Source: Diphasiastrum complanatum (taxonomy: Eukaryota; Streptophyta; Lycopodiopsida; Lycopodiales; Lycopodiaceae). From it: a stretch of DNA of 64,000 bases. Under the pieces are notes generated by a model. That model saw only the letters and a list, made by a program, of their open reading frames with translations, made no database searches and was not told the origin of the DNA. The first letter of the stretch is position 1. Each line of letters opens with the position of its first letter. The stretch is from NCBI GenBank assembly GCA_029204225.1, contig CM055099.1:39901192-39965191 (forward strand). Reading direction: 5' to 3'. Position numbers and translations under genes: made by a program. This document shows, piece by piece, positions 11,543-22,756 of this stretch.

Positions 11543-12314
11543 TGTTACTTGTGATAGTCTACAATATTACATTATTAGAATAGTCTGTAGAAGAACACAG
11601 ATATTCGAGACAACGCAAAGCACTATTTGATCATGCTAATGTATGCAGACACTTATCATTCTCCACTTATTGACTACAGTTCAAAATGTAGAAAGTACTG
11701 ATCAGATTAGTCTCCTCTTGAAAACACATAGTTTATAAGAATTGATTAGATGATAAACTCGACTTTTTATTAATATATATATACAAAGAGAGTAGGAGCG
11801 GAATAAGAATTATCAAAATCAGAATCAATCGAAAAAGTGAGAGCATCTAAACCAATTGAGAGATAGACTTATCGGTCAGTTTTATCTTTGATCAACTGAA
11901 GAAGCATAGTAGGATCATAGTGCTCAACGCACATCTACTATGAACTTCATCAGTCACATATTCCTTTCATGATCTGATCATTGTATTACAATAGCTTCAA
12001 TTCATAGATTCTCTATTATGTATATATTTGTTAATCATATGTCGAATGCTCTCGTGTTCCTTCTCTTTAAAGAAAAAAATTCTTATTTCATAGATTAACG
12101 TAGAATATCAATCGAAGAATACATGGCTATCACAAATACCTAAGTTATTTGCACTCTTCATGCGTGGACATCTACGTAAGATATTCTACTAAGTTAAATG
12201 AATGATATAATTATCTAGTGATTCGACCAAACATCAAAAAATCGTTCTAGTATGAAGTAAAATGATTATTTTTCTCTTGGGGACATTCCACTATGTCATC
12301 GAATATCTCCAACA
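11543..12314 (+). mobile_element. Candidate 5' LTR of a plus-strand Copia element
   Basis: The right end, ...ATCTCCAACA, abuts a PBS. The proposed left end, TGTTACTTG at 11543, is chosen only for the TG start and a plausible length of about 770 bp. A TATA stretch (TTAATATATATATACA) lies near 11769-11784. The right end is well supported by the PBS and the gag after it; the left end is a guess. Confidence 0.5.
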
Positions 12315-12316
12315 AG

Positions 12317-12328
12317 TGGTATTAGAGC
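12317..12328 (+). other. Primer-binding site, initiator-Met tRNA type
   Basis: TGGTATTAGAGC lies 2 bases after the ...CCAACA LTR end. It matches the usual plant Copia PBS TGGTATCAGAGC with one change. Confidence 0.7.
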
Positions 12329-12394
12329 AGGTTCTAGTTATCTATCGAGTTCACGATTATTGCAGGTCTGTGTTCTTAATATCATTCTTTAATC

Positions 12395-12560
12395 ATGAAA
12401 GGTTCAACCTATTCCATTGATTAACAAGTTCAACGTGATGACTTTCACATGTGGAAGGTCGAGAATGATTCTGATAAAAAAAGAGCTATGGGGATACGTT
12501 AACGGTTCGATAGCCAAACCGGCTGAACTAAACTTGATCTTTGACAAATTGGGAAGCATA
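12395..12560 (+). pseudogene. Copia gag N-terminus, frameshifted
   Basis: An ATG at 12395 lies 67 bases after the PBS. It begins a frame that gives DDFHMWKVEN, a typical start of Copia Gag, after one in-frame stop. A shift of frame then gives KKELWGYVNGSIAKPAE, the next conserved block. Nothing recognisable follows, so only the first 50 or so codons of gag survive. Confidence 0.65.
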
Positions 12561-15500
12561 GAATGTAGTGTTTTCTTATTCAAAAACAAAAATATATTTA
12601 TTGTCATAACAAAGGCGATTTAATTTGAAGCAATGTAAAAAATAGCCACATAGGTGATGTTTATTATTTTGCAAAATAGAATATCAAATTTAATCCTAAA
12701 TACTTATTTGAATCAAAATAAAACCACAAGTGAACTTTCAAATATTAAAAAAAACCATGAGTTTTTCAACACGATATCAATAATGTCCACCATGTCGCCT
12801 ACATTCAAATTTCCACATGCTATTGCTTGCTCATATGAAAAATTTCTAATAGAATACGAAGTAGTAAATAATCAAAGACATTACTCTAGATTAGTGTCCA
12901 GACTATTTCTAAGTTTGTCCTTCAAAAGTTTAAAGTACTAAAGCATCTTTCATCTTCAATAGAACCCAAGATGAAAGTTTGACACAAGCTTGCAAGTTTG
13001 AAATACTTTGAAATCCCTAAAAAGAACTTTTGTCAAGTAGCTTCCAAAGTCTTGTGAATGATCCTAACTCCATTGCATTTTGAAAAATGTTATTTTGTTC
13101 ATGCATTGTTCTGCAAACAAAAAAGCTTGCTCATATAGTATTTTGAAATCCAAAACTCCAGAATATGTAACTCCATCCATTTCCATAGAACGACCAAAGT
13201 GAGAGTTGATGCATTTTAAATGGACTTCCATGAGTTTACGAGTATCTGATGACGGTTGTCCTAACCAAAAATGTGGATATACAATACTAAATGCCATGAG
13301 TTATTTCCCTTGTGAGTTCATCGGATATGCTGCGCAATTTTTTTTCGAACAAACTCCACTTTTTTTTAAAGACCTCCATTCTTACAAAATTTGTCAGCAC
13401 TTGTCTATGGTGCTTTTTGTGAGCTTTCAATTTCAAGTACTCTCCAAAAAAAAAAGATGCACACATGACCATCTTTATCCAACTTCAAAAGACTTGAATT
13501 ATTGCCGACTTGTATTAAGTTGCACCACTCCTCGAAAGCAATTCCTTGAAACCCATCTAAATCTTCTAGATTTAAATCACCCTTGGTTGATGTTTGGGAG
13601 ATCATTTTTTCTTGGCCTTCGGATCTATCTGCAACATTTCTATTACTTGACGTGGTGTGCAACCAATGGACCCATAACACTTTTGTCTGGTTACTATTTT
13701 AAATGACTTGAAGCACTTTTGCAATCCAAAACAGATGTCCTTTGTTAATTTTTAAAGCTAACAACACTTCATTTGGGCACCTCTCACAATTTGTGGATTT
13801 CTTTTTGAGCCCACATCAATGTCACGTTCCTTGCTTTGCCAAGTCGTAAAAACTCATGAATGTGTGGAGCATTTGAAAATCTGATAGTTGTCATTGTAAC
13901 TACTGACTTCAAAGGCTGTAAAAATCTTCAAGTGAAGATGCATCTCCAAGGTTGAGAAAATTGATTCCACCCACCAATGCTAATCAAATGCATCAAAAAA
14001 TTGGTAAGCTGATTGAAAATATTGTTTATCCTACAACAATTTAATCTCAATTTCATTAAATTAATGTTAAAACTGATGCTGAAAGCTAATGTCGTCAACA
14101 TTAGCTATACGATGTTGTCTCATTAGAAGTCTTAATGTATCCGCAAAAGTCATATGTATGTCACATTACCGACACACTTGATTTTGGAGCATAAAATTCA
14201 TAATATGTGTTGGAAATCACAAAGCACAAGCATGGATGAGGATGATAAAACAAGGTAAGAAACATGTTTCTTAAGAAAAAAATTCTTGAAATTAACATAG
14301 AAATCAATACAAACGAATGCACTTTGACTATAGCAATTAGTACACCATGCCAAACCAAATTAAACTTTTTAATAAAGCCCAAAAACATCTAGACTGTCCA
14401 ATTGTGAGCAAAATACATGAATATCTATGCATCTCTACTTGTCTAAATTAACTCTTTAAAAGTAACTCGTACAATACATTGAATGCTAATTATGCTTAAT
14501 TCACAAAATGCATAAATATTTATGAATTTCTAAAGTATTTTTTAAATTCATTCACAAAATGCATAAATACTTATGAATTTCTAGTAGTTTAATTTTTAAA
14601 AAAAGAATTTTAAAAATATTCCAAGGAGTTTCACGGTTCAAGCATACAATGCCAAGCCTACACACATGAAAATACAGCTCATGTACGAAAGCCCCAAAGA
14701 GATGGCTTACCAATGCTCCTAATGGTAGATAGCACTCCATCGATGTCAATTCAAGATTTGACCTCTGCTGCATTGCTGACCATGCACACATCTCATGCGC
14801 ACCATGAAGTCTATGCCACTACAATAATATGCCTCCAGTAGATCATAGAGATTAATCTCTCTTACCAATGCAAAATATGATTCCACTGAAGTAGGTCCTT
14901 TCACCATCCATCCATCTATAATAGATCTTCAACAACCATAATGCCTCCATAATGCATTGACACCATCAGTTCTTTATCCTAACACTGGCTTGCAAGGTAT
15001 CTTACCTTTTCCATTGCTATAGGCAACATGCTTGATCCACCTTTTGGCTCAAATATATTGGCATCCCACATTCAAGCTCTAGCTGATGTCCACACGGATC
15101 ATTCCTGACCTGCATTCCAAGCATTGGACTATGCCATGCTAGAAACCTTTAGAAAAACTTTGTCGCTTATCTGAAGTCATGTTTCTCACAAAGTACCTGC
15201 CACCTTTATCTTTGCATTGACATCTAGCTTCATCAAATTGCTTATAATAGCCAAATCTTACTGATTAATGAGCAACACAATCAGACTCAAAGAAAGTAAC
15301 TTACAATACCAATCTTGTCCACCTATTTCACTTTAATATCACCTTCAAGTCTATCCCCAATGGTGTGCGCTGATATCCCATCTAGCTCACATATGAGATC
15401 TTCCTTCGCTGCATCCAAACGACCTCTCCCTTCTAATACTAGACCATGCAATCCCACTTTGCATTCTGATATAGCACGTCAACCTGAAATGAACTGATAA

Positions 15501-16050
15501 TTGAAGTAGATCTAAATCACAAGACATGATCTCCATCATTTGGACAGATCTCAAGTATGCATTCATGCGTTACACTTACTTAAAAGTATCCCAAGCTTGA
15601 GCTCCACCACACTTCCGCTATGAAGTAATAACAGCTTGTCACCTTCAAACTTGTCAAAAAGTTCAAACTCAACTCTGCAAACTCTAGTAGTGCACTTGCT
15701 ACTCACCTTCATGAATAGTTCATTACATGGCCTCTCTGCATCTTTTCCCCTTCATGAACATAGTCAAGTTACTAAATTTGCCTTTCTGAGTTACCACTTT
15801 TCCACTTTGGCTTATCCACCTGATCTTACCATTGGCATGCTTCACCTTGCGATTGCCATCATTGCATTGCCACCAATAACAAGCTACTATGAATGTCCCC
15901 CCAATAGATCTCAAAAGCATGTGAAATAACCGTAACCACCAAATTTGACACTACCATTGTCGATTTTCACCTTGAGATGTCGCTCCAAGCGTCTCTGACC
16001 TTGGTAGGTTCTAACTTCTGAAAAGTTGAACTAGAAGCCCCATGGCATTT
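12561..16050. other. Unassigned region with coding-like minus-strand fragments
   Basis: About 3.5 kb contains no recognised domain. Minus-strand frames at 13064-13297, 13405-13680, 15320-15480 and 15723-15920 have protein-like composition: for example, the 15320-15480 frame reads GLHGLVLEGRGRLDAAKEDL and then ISAHTIGDRLEGD. They match no family I know. They may be fragments of an unrecognised mobile element in minus orientation. Confidence 0.35.
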
Positions 16051-16843
16051 TGTAGGGTCGAAGATCTCACATAGTATAGCCCTCCCACCTATCAACAAAG
16101 GTTAGATCACTGGATAGGTACCTAACTATGCATAGATGCTACCTTTAGTTAGTTTCCTACTTTCTCCCTTAACTCTACTCACCACTAACACTATTCTCCT
16201 TTAACTCTACTCTTCTACACTCACAACAAAGGGAAGGGATAGAAAAGAAGAGATTGAGAAGAGAAGAGAGCAAGAGAGAGAGATAGAGAGTGAGGGTGGA
16301 GGTTAGCTCAAATGCACATTATACTTGCTAAAGGAGAAACATAAACTATTGAAACCAAAAAGCATGAAATTGAAAACAATTGAAGACAACAAGAGCAATA
16401 GCAAGCATTGAATTGCAAATGAGGATGCTTCTCTTCCAAAATTGGTAGAGTTTCCTCCTTCTCATTAAGCATGAAAATAGTGTACAAATGGTGTCTTTTT
16501 ATATAATGGGGAAGGCCCTTGCCCCTCAATCCTATTGGCTAATATTCACAATGATCCTATCCATTCATCTTGGACCCAACTTGATCCAAGGGTCCACAAA
16601 AGTACATTAGAAATGACAAGATTCATGTGAGTCCCAATTTTGGACCCAACTCTGAAAAGTAATCTCTAAGTTTAAAAATGACATTAGGCCTCTAGTTTTA
16701 TTTGAATTCCAAGGCCCAAGTATGTTTATTTTATTTACAACTTTATTTGCGTGCTCATTGGGCCATGGGCTTATACACGTAGGATGCCATGCCCTTGCAA
16801 CACATTTTATTGGATGATTTTATTTATTTACACTTTGTTGGGA
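16051..16843 (-). repeat. 3' LTR of the TR-GAG element
   Basis: Nearly identical to 20844-21640, with scattered substitutions and a few small indels. Both copies carry the same internal polypurine stretch (GAGAAGAGAAGAGA) and AGAGAGTGAGGGTGGAGG. Homology stops at 16843 (GTTGGGA), short of the full LTR terminus present in the other copy. Confidence 0.85.
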
Positions 16844-18064
16844 TTTTTTCAAGTCCTGTGGCGTGTGAAGAGACTTGTGGACCCTCCGTAGCCAATCTTG
16901 GTCGACCCATGTTTGGAATCGGCGTGTCCATGGATCACCCAGAAACGCAGCTCGGTAATATACACGAGCTATTGGCAGCTTATCTTCAACTTTGTCTGAA
17001 GGTAGCACCTTATTAACATCAAAGAATATGGATGGGAGAAAATGGTCCCATTTAGTTTCGATCCCCATCAGATGTTCTAAATCTCGGGCGTAAGTGGCTG
17101 TCGCACAGACTCTAGGATCAGGGCAATTGATATATTGGTTGGCGAATGCGATGAGAGCCCTTCTGGCATCTACATCCGTAGTCCACCCATATTCTGATTG
17201 TACGACTAGCCAATTGAAATTCTGAAGTGTGATCTTGTCCAGAGGGGTGCCGCATTCCACCCATTTGGATCTTCGTGGACATGGCAGAAAGTGCGCGTTC
17301 ACCCGTAATTGTTGTGGACTCGTCACGTAGGCCCTGATGGCCGCAGGGTCTCTTTCGAATAACTGCTGACGCCACTCTGGTTGTGGTTGGAGGGCAGGCA
17401 ATGCTTGTAGTTTGTTTTCCTTTATGGTCTGAGCTGAGAACGACATCTGCCAGCCGCCTCTTGATGACTCGTAGGGATACCTTGATAAAAATTCATTGAT
17501 TTTATCCTCCACGGACTTTGATCTTCGGAAGGCCCGGCTGTCAGATATCGTACGCAAACCTCTGGATGATGTTGCTTGGCTTTGGCTGGTGGTTGTGCCT
17601 TGGCCCTAGTCTCATGTCTCAACAGTCACATCCGTCTGCCCCTGGTCTTGGCCTCCGGACCCTTGATCTGGTTGAGATCCCCCTGCTGCCCGCTGGCTCT
17701 GATCTTGGCTGGTACTAGTCTGTGCAGCATCAAAATTATGTGGCGGTGGAATTACCATGGGGGTGGATTGGGCCTTCGCGTCCATGAATTTTTGGCACGC
17801 CTTGAGGGCTTGCTTGGCCTGGGCGAGCTCATGAGTTGCGCTTGCCCGATACTTGTTGAATTCTGTCTGGTAGTTGTTTAAGGTTTGGCTATAAACCTGC
17901 ATCTGATGCTGTAGAAAATTCATCTCTGATTGAGAAAGCGGCCTTGAGTCCGGTGCAGGTTGAGCTAACCAGACAAGCTTTTCGTCTTGTAGGGCTTTGA
18001 CCTCCGTCCCCAGGCACATATTCTCTACTTCCAAAAAGGGTAAGTTGCGTCTGGATGGGGGCAA
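16820..18064 (-). pseudogene. Downstream reading frame of the TR-GAG element, unrecognised protein
   Basis: Two blocks in one frame, 18064-17612 and 17557-16820, are separated by a stop near 17610. The first block is Gln- and Ala-rich with helical, coiled-coil-like heptads (SQSEMNFLQHQMQVYSQTL) and then a Gln/Ser/Gly-rich linker. The second, about 245 codons, looks like a folded domain with many Trp and Arg (NFNWLVVQSEYGW, ARRALIAFANQYIN). I do not recognise either as a known retroelement domain; it is not RT, integrase or protease. The end runs into the LTR. It could be a captured or element-specific protein, or a diverged Gag extension. Confidence 0.55.
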
Positions 18065-18209
18065 GCCATTGGAATGCTTCAGCTTGAAGCTCCTGCACCT
18101 TTGTGGAGGCCTCAGTCAGCGCATTGGAGAGGCTTTAGATATATTTGTTGAGGCCCTCTTCCTTCTACTGCAGCTTGGCAATCTCCTGGTGCCCTGCTTG
18201 TTCGTGTTG

Positions 18210-18752
18210 CTAAGCCAAAATCGTCTCTTGCTGCAGCTTGGTGAGGTCTTCACGCAGCTGTGTATTACTTGTCGCCAGGTGTAGTACCCTACTTTCTAGA
18301 ATAGCTTTGGCCGCTACCGCATCTAGGATGTATTTCCCCAGAGTTTGATATGCCATCGTTAGATTTGTGAGAGCAGCCGATACACTAGCACTAGCAGGGG
18401 CTTGTGTTGTATCGGCCCCGACAACTTGTGGAATCCCGTCGTCATTATCTTCTATCAGGTTCTCATTGAACCTGATGCCATCTGGGGTGGTAGGATCAGC
18501 CCGATCTGGCGATGGTACAAACACTGTTTGAACAAATGTGTCATCAGGCAATGGTTGGTTGCCCTCGGCAGCCTTTGTTGGGGAAGCGGGTGGGGTTTGA
18601 GAAATAACTATGGAAACAGGGGTGAGGACGGTTTGTCCGAACGAGAGGATGGGAGGAACAGAGGGAAACTGGAGGGTGGTGTGGAGTATGGAAGAAGGTG
18701 AGGATGGAGCATAAAGTCTCTGACGTGGGGGTGAAAAATTGATAACTTGCAT
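18210..18752 (-). pseudogene. TR-GAG middle segment, Pro/Ser/Thr-rich linker and coiled coil
   Basis: This frame is in phase with the gag segment before it and separated from it only by a TAG at 18753-18755. It begins Pro/Ser-rich (about residues 10-60), continues with an acidic stretch, and ends with a helical region (LGKYILDAVAAKAILESRV, then NTQLREDLTKLQQE). It ends in a stop at 18210; the next block (16820-18064) is in another frame, so at least one frameshift lies between 18210 and 18064. It probably formed one long Gag-plus-extension protein with its neighbours before decay. Confidence 0.55.
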
Positions 18753-19493
18753 CTATGCCAGAGTGTCGGGGGACAGTTGTGAATAAGAAGGAATGAATGG
18801 AATGGAAGCAATGGTGGCAGCAGGAATGATGGAAGATGTGTTTGATGATGACAATGCGATCGAGGGAGTAGGAGTGTGGGTGGAAGGATATTCGTCGTCA
18901 GATCCCTCATCCTCTTCTCTGATGGCATCTTCCATAGCTTCTTGTAGAGTAGCGTACTGCTCCCGTCGTTTCAGTTCTCTTCTGATGCTTCGTGGTAATC
19001 CGGCTAGGAACCACATGATCACCACATGATCGGGAGTTAGGGCTGCACTGCACTCGGATCGTAGATGTTTGACCCACTCAATATAGTCCCGGACCCTTTC
19101 TTGTTTTTGCATATTGACTTTGCTCAGCAAGAGAAACGGGTCTTCCAGGAACTTTCTTGGTTTAAAGCGCATAATGAGAGTCGCTTTAACCGCTTCCTAG
19201 GTGGATTTTTCTTCCTCTGACAGGTTGAAAAACCAATCTTGAGCCACTACCAGTAAGGACATAGGGAATAGCATCAGCTTCTCTGCAGGTGTCCGTTCAC
19301 CGTAGATTTCACAACCTTGCTTGTAGATCTGGAGGAATCGGATGGGATCTGATGATCCGTCGTATTTTGGTATTTCCATCCGTGGTGCTCTCCGGAATGC
19401 TTGCAAGGGAGCTACAGGTACGGGTTGGCCCATTGGATCCATTGGTGTTGGTTCCGGTTCTGCCTCTTGTTGCACAACTGCTAATCTGATTTG
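18753..19493 (-). pseudogene. Gag (Retrotrans_gag domain) of the TR-GAG element
   Basis: The frame opens after a TAG at 19494-19496 and lacks an in-frame ATG. It then reads the classic Gag core: IPKYDGSSDPIRFLQIYKQG, then AQDWFFNLSEEE, a TAG at 19197-19199 and, in phase, IMRFKPRKFLEDPF, then RVRDYIEWVKHLRSEC and VIMWFLAGLPRSIRREL. These are the conserved blocks of the PF03732-type capsid domain of Gypsy elements. The in-frame TAG sits where the family usually has Trp, so a single base change explains it. An acidic Ser/Thr-rich tail follows and ends at the TAG 18753-18755. Gag would form the virus-like particle; without pol the element would depend on another element's enzymes. Confidence 0.8.
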
Positions 19494-19741
19494 CTATCCT
19501 TCATGCTATTGATCGTCTTGATTTCAGATTCATCCACTGATGGGTTCCAAAGTGATTGGATCTTACTTATACAGTAGGATGAAGTCTGGATCTTCAAGGA
19601 TCTGATCGATCTGATCGGCCGGAAGTGAATTTTAGGCCTTTTATGGTGGTTTTTCCTTGATAACGATTTACTCCTTGCACTGATTGACTTGAGATTTTGA
19701 CAGTAGCTGGATCTGATGCAGATCTTTCCACTGATCTGGTC

Positions 19742-20480
19742 TGCGAGGGTTATCTTGTGTGAGGGTTGGCTGTGCGAGGGTTCTTTAGCTATTTTTGTAG
19801 GTACAAAATTTGATATCTTTCAGATCTCTAGGAAGTAACTCTCGCAAGGTTCACAGTAGCTAAATCTGATGCAGATCTCACTATAGAATTCTCTACGAGA
19901 GTTAACTCTCGCAAGAAGTGAAAATTTCACTGTCTGTGAGGGTTCAAAACCACTTTTTTGGCTTGATCTTCACCAGATCTTCACACTAACTCTCGCAGGC
20001 TTCATCACTGATGTAAATTGACATTCTGAATCAATTGAGAGGGTCTGCGAGAGTTGTTACAGGAAGAATTTGCTGGATCTTCACTTTTTAGTGAATTTTT
20101 TTGCACTTAAATCCAATTTTTTGCTCACTGGAATCAGACTAACTCTCGCAAGCTCTTCTATGTCCTGGTCTCACTGAGATGGAACTTCAAAATCCTCTGC
20201 GAGAGTTCTTGACCACTGGAACTGAAAATTTTGCTGTCTGCGAGGGTTCACTGGTACTTTCCCATCTTTTTTTCACTGGGAACTCTTGCACAGGCACTTA
20301 GATATCAAACTAACTCTCGCAAACTTCTTTGTGTCCTGGTCTCACTGAGATGGAACTTCATAGGGCTCTGCGAGAGTTCTTATGGAGATTTGAATTTTTT
20401 TAGATTTTTTCAAGTTTGAATTTTTTATGATTTTTATTTTTATTTTTACAATCTGCTTGGAACTAACTCTCGCAGGCTTC
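19742..20480. repeat. Leader array of inverted AACTCTCGCA / TGCGAGAGTT motifs
   Basis: Between the PBS and gag, the decamer AACTCTCGCA and its complement TGCGAGAGTT, or one-base variants with GAGGGTT, occur about thirteen times in some 740 bases in alternating orientation. One pair abuts as a perfect 16-bp palindrome, CGAGAGTTAACTCTCG, at 19896-19911. Around two pairs a longer unit is duplicated: TCCTGGTCTCACTGAGATGG appears at about 20163-20182 and 20333-20352. The arrangement would allow several alternative hairpins in the RNA leader. Confidence 0.8.
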
Positions 20481-20824
20481 TATGCAGGTCTGGGACAGTA
20501 CCCTGGAGCTGCTGCCAGTCATGCAAGGGTTAATTCTCACTGATTCTGGAGATATAAAAATTTGGTGAGATTTTAAGCTCTTTTTCCCTCCAAAATACAG
20601 ATTGGTGTGTTTTTTGGGTTTTTTGGCTGGTTGGTTTGGGTTTCAAGCCCTTAGAGGCTGTTCAGGACCTCCTCTACCCTCTCACACCTCCTCCGCTAGT
20701 TGTGAACACTCCAAACACAAAAAATATATAGAAAACTAACTCGAAACTCCCAAAAATCTACCTAAACTACTCTAAAAAGCAAGAAAATAGCTAAAATGCA
20801 GCGAAACTAGTTAGTGAAAACCTA

Positions 20825-20842
20825 TCCCCGGCAACAGCGCCA
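20825..20842 (-). other. Primer-binding site, Asp-tRNA type
   Basis: On the minus strand it reads TGGCGCTGTTGCCGGGGA, one mismatch from the common plant Gypsy PBS TGGCGCCGTTGCCGGGGA. It starts one base after the LTR end at 20844. Confidence 0.8.
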
Positions 20843-20843
20843 C

Positions 20844-21652
20844 TGTAGGGTCGAAGACCTCACATAGTATAGCCTTCCCACCTGTCAACAAAGGTTAGAT
20901 CACTGGATAGGTACCTAACTATGCATAGATGTTAGTTTTAGTTAGTTTCCTACTTTCTCCCTTAACTCTACTCACCACTAACACTATTCTCCTTCAACTC
21001 TACTCCTCTACACTAACATTCATCATGATTTGGGTGAAGGGAAGGGATAGAAAAGAAGAGATTGAGAAGAGAAGAGAGAAAGAGAGTGAGGGTGGAGGTT
21101 AGCTCAAATGTACATTATACTTGCTAAAGGAGAAACATAAACTATTGAAACCAAAAAGCATGAACTTGAAAGCAATTGAAGACAACAAGAGCAATAGCAA
21201 GCATTGAATTGCAAATGAGGATGCTTCTCTTCCAAAATTGGTAGAGTTTCCTCCTTCTCATTAAGCATGAAAATAGTGTACAAATGGTGCCTTTTTATAA
21301 AATGGGGAAGGCCCTTGCCCCTCAATCCTATTGGCTAATATTCACAATGATCCTATCCATTCATCTTGGACCCAACTTGATCCAAGTGTCCACAAAAAGT
21401 ACATTAGAAATCACAAGATTCATGTGAGTCCCAATTTGGACCCAACTCTAAAAAGTAATCTCTAAGTTTAAAAATGACATTGGGCCTCTAGTTTTATTTT
21501 AATTCCAAGGCCCAAGTCATGTTTATTTTATTTACAACTTTATTTGCGTGCTCATTGGGCCATGGGCTTATACACGTAGGAAGCCATGCCCTTGCAACAC
21601 ATTTTGTTGGATGATTTTATTTATTTACACTTTGTTGGGAATACCCCCAACA
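20844..21652 (-). repeat. 5' LTR of the TR-GAG element
   Basis: On the minus strand it begins TGTTGGGGGTATTCCCAACA, itself an inverted repeat, and ends ...CCCTACA, directly before the PBS. It is about 809 bp and carries the same sequence as 16051-16843. Confidence 0.85.
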
Positions 21653-21715
21653 CATTCCACCATATTCACTGGCATAACATGGCATAACGCTCGAATCTAA
21701 CCTGTGATTGGTTTC

Positions 21716-22742
21716 TGTTACGCTGGCACCTCAAAGGGCGCTGGGACTTGAGCAGTTTTTCCAACACGTGCTTTAAGTCTAACATTCATCCATCATGCAC
21801 TTACGTAAAAGCCAACTTAGAAATGTAACAAGCTTAACCATTCAGACTTAAGAAAACTGGAATCCCAACCAACCCGAAAGCCAACTCAGAATCCATCCCC
21901 AAAAGGTAACCCGTCTTTGCCTTTGGTTACCTTTTGGGGACGGATTCTGAGTTGGCTTTCGGATTGGTTGGGATTCCAGTTTTCTTAAGTTTGAATGGTT
22001 AAGCTTGTTACGTTTCTGAGTTGACTTTTACGTAAGTGCATGATGGATGAATGTTAGACTTAAGCGTGTGTTGGGGAAGCCACACATGAAACCCAAGGCA
22101 TAGCCGTCGCCAAACTGACCATATGGCATAGCGACGAGCCAGACGTCGGTGACATGGACTCTTAGGCGTCGGCGACGCAAAAAGGTTGTAGTAAGGGTTC
22201 TTCCACTTGGACCAATCCCGAAGGGGAAACCGAAATGGTAATCATCTCCAAGGATCAACTTTATTAAATTTGGAAGAGGTTACATTCATACATAGACTGA
22301 CTGGTCTCGGGGCCACCAACACGTGCTGGGCATTGTGCTTGGCTTGTGCTGGTAGAGAGAGCTGAGACCTGGCGACTGGATTCTTGGCGCTAGTTGACTC
22401 CCCCTATAGTTCTGGTGTGATTCGGCTTGCCCCCTCTGTCTTGGAATATAGTGCTTTCTAGTAAAGCACGCTGTTTTTATTTTGCTAATGAAGCCTAGCA
22501 GAATCAGTCTAGCTCCCGGACATGGGTCCCGGGAGCCGTCCCGGCGGTAGAATCAACTTGGTTCCTGACTAGGCCATGACTCGAGCTCCAGAGCTAGCTC
22601 ATGACTTGTGACTACTTGACTGGCTTACCACAGGTCGGAGGCTCAGTCCTTGACTTTCTAACTTGCTCTGGGAACACAGGGAGCATCACCCCTTAGAGTC
22701 TTACAGGGCACATTGGGTGCACCTGAGTCAGCTTTACAACAT
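21716..22742 (-). mobile_element. 3' LTR of Gypsy family C, with internal inverted duplication
   Basis: It matches the LTR at 24229-25135 over nearly all of that sequence, from TGTTACGCTGGCACCTC to ...CTTTACAACA. Relative to that copy it has gained an inverted copy of its own first part: 21757-21911 and 21925-22078 are reverse complements of each other with a short loop. This explains its greater length (1027 versus 907 bp). On the minus strand it is preceded by a polypurine tract. Confidence 0.8.
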
Positions 22743-22756
22743 CCTCCCCTTGTTTG
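22743..22756 (-). other. Polypurine tract of Gypsy family C
   Basis: The minus strand reads AAACAAGGGGAGGA, immediately followed by TGTTGTAAAGC, the LTR start. This sets the orientation of the element. Confidence 0.8.

Larger units (their letters stand above)
16051..21652 (-). mobile_element. Non-autonomous LTR retrotransposon with gag only (TR-GAG type)
   Basis: Two direct repeats of about 800 bp (16051-16843 and 20844-21652) flank about 4 kb. Read on the minus strand, the right LTR ends at 20844 and is followed one base later by TGGCGCTGTTGCCGGGG, an Asp-tRNA-type PBS. Then come a leader of about 1.35 kb, a gag domain and a further reading frame, and no protease, RT, RNase H or integrase. 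Flanks CATTT (16046-16050) and CATTC (21653-21657) are a plausible 5-bp target duplication with one change. The left LTR lacks the first 12 bases of the right LTR (TGTTGGGGGTAT). Confidence 0.8.

Noticed and set aside
13064-13706. hAT-type transposase
   Set aside because: The minus-strand frames looked transposase-like at first, but none of the conserved hAT blocks could be found.
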